From NCBI RefSeq assembly GCF_024753205.1, contig NZ_JANUGZ010000001.1, forward strand, positions 310,001 through 374,000: 64,000 nucleotides of DNA. The letters run 5' to 3'. Shown here one piece after another: positions 60,286-64,000 of the stretch. Position 1 is the first letter of the stretch. Each line of letters starts with the position of its first letter. This stretch comes from Massilia aurea. GTDB lineage: Bacteria > Pseudomonadota > Gammaproteobacteria > Burkholderiales > Burkholderiaceae_D. The notes under the pieces are model-generated. The model did no database searches. It was not told the origin of the DNA and saw only the letters and a list, made by a program, of their open reading frames with translations. A program made the position numbers and the translations under genes.

Positions 60286-62925
60286 ATGACGACACCCGCT
60301 GCCACTTCCCCGGCGTATCTCGATCACGCCGGCGAGCGGCTGCGCATGGTCGACCTGCCCGGCGGGTTCGGTGAGCGTCTTTACCAGCTGCCCGTCGTAC
60401 TACGGCTGCTGCTGGAAAACATCCTGCGCAACAGCGCCGGGGACGAACGCCAGGCCGGTATCGACGCCATTTTCGGCTGGCTCGAACACCGCACGAGCCA
60501 GGCCGAGATCGCGTTCCAGCCCGGGCGCGTCCTGATGCACGACACCACTAGCACCCCGGCGCTGGTGGACATCGCCGCCATGCGCAACGCGCTCGACGAA
60601 GCGGGCTGGCATCCGGCGCTGCTCAATCCCGGACTCCCCGTCGATATCTCGGTGGACCACTCGCTGGCCGTTGAATTCTTTGGCCAGCGCGACGCCGTCG
60701 AGCGCAATCTGCAACTGGAAATGCGCCGCAACCGCGAGCGCTATACCTTCCTGCGCTGGGCCTCGAACGTCATGAAGGGCGTGCGCATCCACCCGCCCGG
60801 CACCGGCATCATGCACACGATCAATCTCGAACAACTGGCCACCGTCGTCACGACCGAAGAACGTGGCGGTGAGCGCTGGGTGGTGCCGGACGTGATGATC
60901 GGCACCGACAGCCACACACCGATGATCAACGGGATCGGGGTGCTGGGCTGGGGCGTCGGCGGCCTGGAAGCGCAGACGGTCATGTTCGGCATGCCAACGA
61001 TGTTGCGGGTGCCGGATGTGATCGGCGTGCGCCTGAGCGGACGACTCGGCGCCGGCGCCATGGCCACCGACCTGGCGCTGACCGTCACGCAGCGCCTGCG
61101 CCAGATCGGCGTGTCGGGCGAATTCGTCGAGTTCTTCGGGCCCGGCGTATCGACACTGAGCGCAGGCGAACGCGCCGTGCTCGCCAATATGGCGCCCGAG
61201 TACGGCGCCACGACAGGCTTCTTCCCGGTCGATACCCAGACGCTGACCTATCTCGCGCAAACGAATCGCTCGCCAGAGCAATGTGCATTGGTCGACGCCT
61301 ACTGCCGCCGCAATGGCTTGTGGTTCGATCCCGACGCGCAGCCGGTCTACACCCGGACGATCGAGATCGACCTGGACCAGGTCGCGATCCACGTCGCCGG
61401 GCCCAAACGGCCGCAAGACCTGCTGGCGTATACAGAGACTGCCGCCGCGCTGGCGGCGCTCGGCTTCACGCCCGCAACCCCGGTCACTGGCGCAGGCGCC
61501 GGCATGCCGCGCCATCCGGTGGTCATCGCTGCCATCACCAGCTGCACCAACACATCCGATCCGGGTCTGCTGGTCGCTGCCGGCCTGGTGGCGCGCCGCG
61601 CGCGGGCGCTGGGCCTGAAGGTGCCAGCCTGGGTCAAGACCTCGCTCGGCCCCGGCTCCCCTGCCGCTGCCACCTATCTTGAACGGGCCGGCCTGCTCGA
61701 TGACCTGTCGTTTGTCGGCTTCGACATCGTCGGCTACGGCTGCACAACCTGCATCGGCAATTCCGGCGCACTGCCAGACGCAGTGCAACAGGCGCAGGCG
61801 CGCGGCGAGATCAAGCCGGTCGCCGTCTTGTCGGGCAACCGCAATTTCCCGGGCCGCGTGCATCCCGACCTGGACCTGGGCTTTTTGATGTCACCGCCCC
61901 TGGTGATCGCCTTTGCGCTGGCAGGCAATGCCGAGATCGACCTCGGGCGCGAGCCGGTACAGATCACGCAGGCTGGCCAGCCGGTCTACCTGAAGGATCT
62001 GTGGCCGAGCCGCGCTGAAGTCGAAAGTCTGGTCCGCGAGGGTTTGCAGGCCGACGACTTCCCGCGCGCCTTCGCCCGCGCCAGCCTGAACCCGGTCTGG
62101 CATGCGCTCAAAGTTCCGGCAACCGCCCTGTATCCGTGGGACCCGGCATCGACCGCCCTGCGCCGTCCGCCGTTCGCGTCGTTCACCGAGCGCAGCCTGC
62201 TCGGTCACTACACGGCGTATCCGCTGATGGTGCTGGGCGACGACATCACGACCGACCATATTTCACCGGCCAGCGCGATCCCCAAAGACAGCTTCGTCGC
62301 CGACTTTCTGGTGGCGCAAGGCGACGACCGCGATGACCTGAACGTGTTCGCCTCGCGCCGCGGCAACTGGGAAGTGATGGTGCGCGCCGCGTTCTACAGC
62401 AAATCGCTGCGCAATCTGCTGCTGCCATCGGCGCCGGTGGGCCAGACCCTGCACGTCCCGAGCGGCGACGTGGCGCCGATCTTCGAGGTGGCCGATCGTT
62501 ATCGCAAAGCGGGCGACCCGGTGGTGCTGGTGGCCGGTGAACGCTACGGCACCGGTTCATCGCGCGACTGGGCCGCCAAAGGCCAGCGTCTGCTGGGCGT
62601 GCGCGCGGTGCTGGCATCGAGCTTTGAACGCATCCACCGCTCGAACCTGATCGGCATGGGCATCCTGCCGCTGCGCCTGCCGGCTGACCGGTCACCGGCG
62701 CTGCTGCAGATCGCGCCGGGCGACCGGATCGAGGTGGACGCCGCGCCCGATACGCTGCAGCCGCGCATTGCCATCGCCGTGCGCATTCACCGTGCGGCCG
62801 GCGGTGTCGACTCGTTCACTGCCATGGCGGCCGTGGAAACGCGGCTCGAGACCGAGTTGCTGCGCCAGGGCGGGGTCATTCCCTACATTCTCGAGCAAAC
62901 GATCATGCAGAAGGACCGATCCTGA
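60286..62925 (+). CDS. Aconitase-family hydratase (AcnA/AcnD type) in a tricarboxylate operon
   Basis: An 879-residue [4Fe-4S] hydratase. The cluster cysteines are in SCTNTSDPGLL (near 418) and GCTTCIGNSG (near 484); the active-site arginine lies in TGSSRDWAAKG (near 758), and VMIGTDSHTPMINGIG is the substrate block. The length and the SCTNTSDP form fit either the AcnA group or the 2-methylcitrate dehydratase AcnD; there is no prpF or prpC here, so an aconitate/citrate role linked to TctA uptake is favoured. The ATG is five bases after the tctA stop. Confidence 0.85.
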   Translation: MTTPAATSPAYLDHAGERLRMVDLPGGFGERLYQLPVVLRLLLENILRNSAGDERQAGIDAIFGWLEHRTSQAEIAFQPGRVLMHDTTSTPALVDIAAMRNALDEAGWHPALLNPGLPVDISVDHSLAVEFFGQRDAVERNLQLEMRRNRERYTFLRWASNVMKGVRIHPPGTGIMHTINLEQLATVVTTEERGGERWVVPDVMIGTDSHTPMINGIGVLGWGVGGLEAQTVMFGMPTMLRVPDVIGVRLSGRLGAGAMATDLALTVTQRLRQIGVSGEFVEFFGPGVSTLSAGERAVLANMAPEYGATTGFFPVDTQTLTYLAQTNRSPEQCALVDAYCRRNGLWFDPDAQPVYTRTIEIDLDQVAIHVAGPKRPQDLLAYTETAAALAALGFTPATPVTGAGAGMPRHPVVIAAITSCTNTSDPGLLVAAGLVARRARALGLKVPAWVKTSLGPGSPAAATYLERAGLLDDLSFVGFDIVGYGCTTCIGNSGALPDAVQQAQARGEIKPVAVLSGNRNFPGRVHPDLDLGFLMSPPLVIAFALAGNAEIDLGREPVQITQAGQPVYLKDLWPSRAEVESLVREGLQADDFPRAFARASLNPVWHALKVPATALYPWDPASTALRRPPFASFTERSLLGHYTAYPLMVLGDDITTDHISPASAIPKDSFVADFLVAQGDDRDDLNVFASRRGNWEVMVRAAFYSKSLRNLLLPSAPVGQTLHVPSGDVAPIFEVADRYRKAGDPVVLVAGERYGTGSSRDWAAKGQRLLGVRAVLASSFERIHRSNLIGMGILPLRLPADRSPALLQIAPGDRIEVDAAPDTLQPRIAIAVRIHRAAGGVDSFTAMAAVETRLETELLRQGGVIPYILEQTIMQKDRS

Positions 62926-62944
62926 CAGCGGCCATGTCGCCGGC

Positions 62945-63889
62945 ATGGGTCACAAGCCCCAACCGATGGTGAATATAAACGTGGACACCTCCATTCCCAG
63001 GCAGATCATCGCCCTGATCAAGAGCGAAGCATGGCCCGTCGGCAGCCATTTGCCGGCGCAGATGCTGGCCGACCGCCTGCGCGTATCGCGCCAGCCCGTC
63101 AACAGCGCTCTGGCGCTGCTGCACGAAAAAGGCGTCTTGATGCACGAGCGCAACCGCGGTTACTTCGTGGCGCAGGAACTCCTCGCACCACTCGACGATA
63201 TCGTGGCCGGGCTGGGCCTGGCCGAATCCGACATCGTCACGAGCGTCTACTTCCAGATCGCCGACGACCTGCTCAAGCACGAATTACCGCTCGCCTGCCC
63301 CGAACAACTGATCCGCTCGCGCTATGGTCTGACGGCGGCGCAAGCCAATGCCGTGCTGGCTCGCATCGTCAGCGAAGGCTGGGGCGAACGCAAATTCGGC
63401 TATGGCTGGACGTTCTCGACGATGCTGACCACGCCCGACAGCCTGCTGCAGTCGTACCGGCTGCGACTGGCGCTCGAACCGGCCGCGCTGCTGGAACCGG
63501 GCTTCAGACTCGAACGGAAGGTGCTCGAACAGTGCCGCGCCACCGAACGCCACCTGCTCGCCGGCGGCATCGACACCGCCACGACGGACGAATTGCACAT
63601 CCGGGGCGTGCGTTTTCACGAAAGCCTGGTCGAAGCATCCGGCAACCCGTTTTTCATCGACACGATCAAACGCGTCAACCGCGTGCGCCGCCTGATGTCG
63701 TACCGCTCGATGAAGCAGCGTGACCGTTATCCGGAACACTGCCGGCAGCACCTGTACATCCTTGACCTGCTCGCGCAGGAGAAAAACGAGGACGCATCGA
63801 ATTTCATGCGCGAGCATCTTGTGCACACGCTCGACTCGATGGCGAAGATCGAGAATATCCTCCAGACCGGCAATCTTCCCTCACCCTGA
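62945..63889 (+). CDS. GntR-family regulator with two winged-helix segments and FCD domain
   Basis: A 314-residue cytoplasmic regulator. Residues 15-70 form a GntR winged helix (SEAWPVGSHLPAQMLADRLRVSRQPVNSALALLHEKGVLMHERNRGYFV). A second similar segment follows at about 95-150 (SDIVTSVYFQIADDLLKHELPLACPEQLIRSRYGLTAAQANAVLARIVSEGWGERKFG), then an FCD ligand domain with SYRLRLALEPAALLEPG. Two DNA-binding-like units in one GntR protein are unusual. It is the last gene of the tctCBA operon and probably senses the transported acid. Start ATG 62945 has no ribosome site; 62966 is possible. Confidence 0.78.
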   Translation: MGHKPQPMVNINVDTSIPRQIIALIKSEAWPVGSHLPAQMLADRLRVSRQPVNSALALLHEKGVLMHERNRGYFVAQELLAPLDDIVAGLGLAESDIVTSVYFQIADDLLKHELPLACPEQLIRSRYGLTAAQANAVLARIVSEGWGERKFGYGWTFSTMLTTPDSLLQSYRLRLALEPAALLEPGFRLERKVLEQCRATERHLLAGGIDTATTDELHIRGVRFHESLVEASGNPFFIDTIKRVNRVRRLMSYRSMKQRDRYPEHCRQHLYILDLLAQEKNEDASNFMREHLVHTLDSMAKIENILQTGNLPSP

Positions 63890-63898
63890 GCCCCGACC

Positions 63899-64000
63899 AT
63901 GAAACTGACCGCTTCCCTCCGTTCGGCCTTCACCCCCACCGGCACGCTGCGTGCCGCGATCAATCTGGGCAATCCGATTCTCGCCCGCCGCGACGCCGAC
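63899..64000 (+). CDS. Solute-binding protein of SBP family 3 type, N-terminal fragment (cut by window edge)
   Basis: Thirty-four codons are visible: MKLTASLRSAFTPTGTLRAA then INLGNPILARRDAD. The GTLRAAINLGNPILA phrase resembles the first strand of amino-acid-type extracellular binding proteins. No signal peptide precedes it, so the protein may be cytoplasmic or mis-started. It lies ten bases after the regulator gene and likely continues the operon. The family call is tentative. Confidence 0.45.
   Translation, partial: MKLTASLRSAFTPTGTLRAAINLGNPILARRDAD

Noticed and set aside
1-64000. CRISPR arrays, tRNA or rRNA genes, complete IS elements, prophage genes
   Set aside because: No regularly spaced repeats, cloverleaf sequences, rRNA-like stretches, transposase genes or phage structural genes were recognised.

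Overview
The window is GC-rich, gene-dense chromosomal DNA from a betaproteobacterium, most likely Oxalobacteraceae (Massilia/Duganella type). This is inferred from the gene content: a Burkholderiales-type general porin, a Bug/TctC solute receptor with TctB and TctA, a large Tad/Flp pilus locus, and Shine-Dalgarno and -10 styles typical of the group. No tRNA, rRNA, CRISPR array, complete insertion sequence or prophage module was seen. Both ends cut genes.

Left part (1-27.6 kb) is a mosaic of short units. It has a MarR-like regulator divergent from a siderophore-interacting ferric reductase, an RlmI-like protein lacking its methyltransferase domain, a D-2-hydroxyacid dehydrogenase, and a DUF1624 membrane acyltransferase. 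A PhaC-like hydrolase with a serine nucleophile follows, then a TonB-dependent siderophore receptor behind a clear Fur box, a lipoprotein, and two separate PRISE-type short-chain reductases. Signalling is prominent: two methyl-accepting chemotaxis proteins, a PAS-GGDEF-EAL enzyme and a PAS histidine kinase. Envelope functions are pqiABC, a beta-barrel protein, an AI-2E family permease, a DedA protein and a PQQ-dependent sugar dehydrogenase.

Middle part (27.8-49.3 kb) is the Tad pilus region. On the minus strand, in transcription order, it has a small membrane protein (GTG start, 44 residues), flp, a terminator, tadV, an AAA+ ATPase with an N-terminal winged helix, rcpC/cpaB, rcpA/cpaC, a small lipoprotein, tadZ, tadA, tadB and tadC. 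A NarL-type response regulator and its membrane kinase lie immediately upstream on the same strand. Two plus-strand cassettes of pseudopilin-like genes complete the set: TadE-TadE/F-TadG(vWA) at 40.1-42.6 kb and TadE-TadG-like(no vWA)-TadE at 46.7-49.3 kb. Between them lie a TRIC channel, an unknown gene, a metallo-beta-lactamase-fold protein and a DUF4105 protein.

Right part (49.3-64 kb) has a TerC-CBS-CorC membrane protein, a small exported protein, and a 1511-residue SF1 helicase with a C-terminal Vsr-like nuclease (a candidate defence protein). A porin overlaps the helicase tail to tail. Next comes an apparent catabolic operon, tctC-tctB-tctA-aconitase-family enzyme-FCD regulator, running into a truncated solute-binding protein gene. 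Three copies of a 7-base motif upstream of tctC are a plausible operator for the operon's own regulator.
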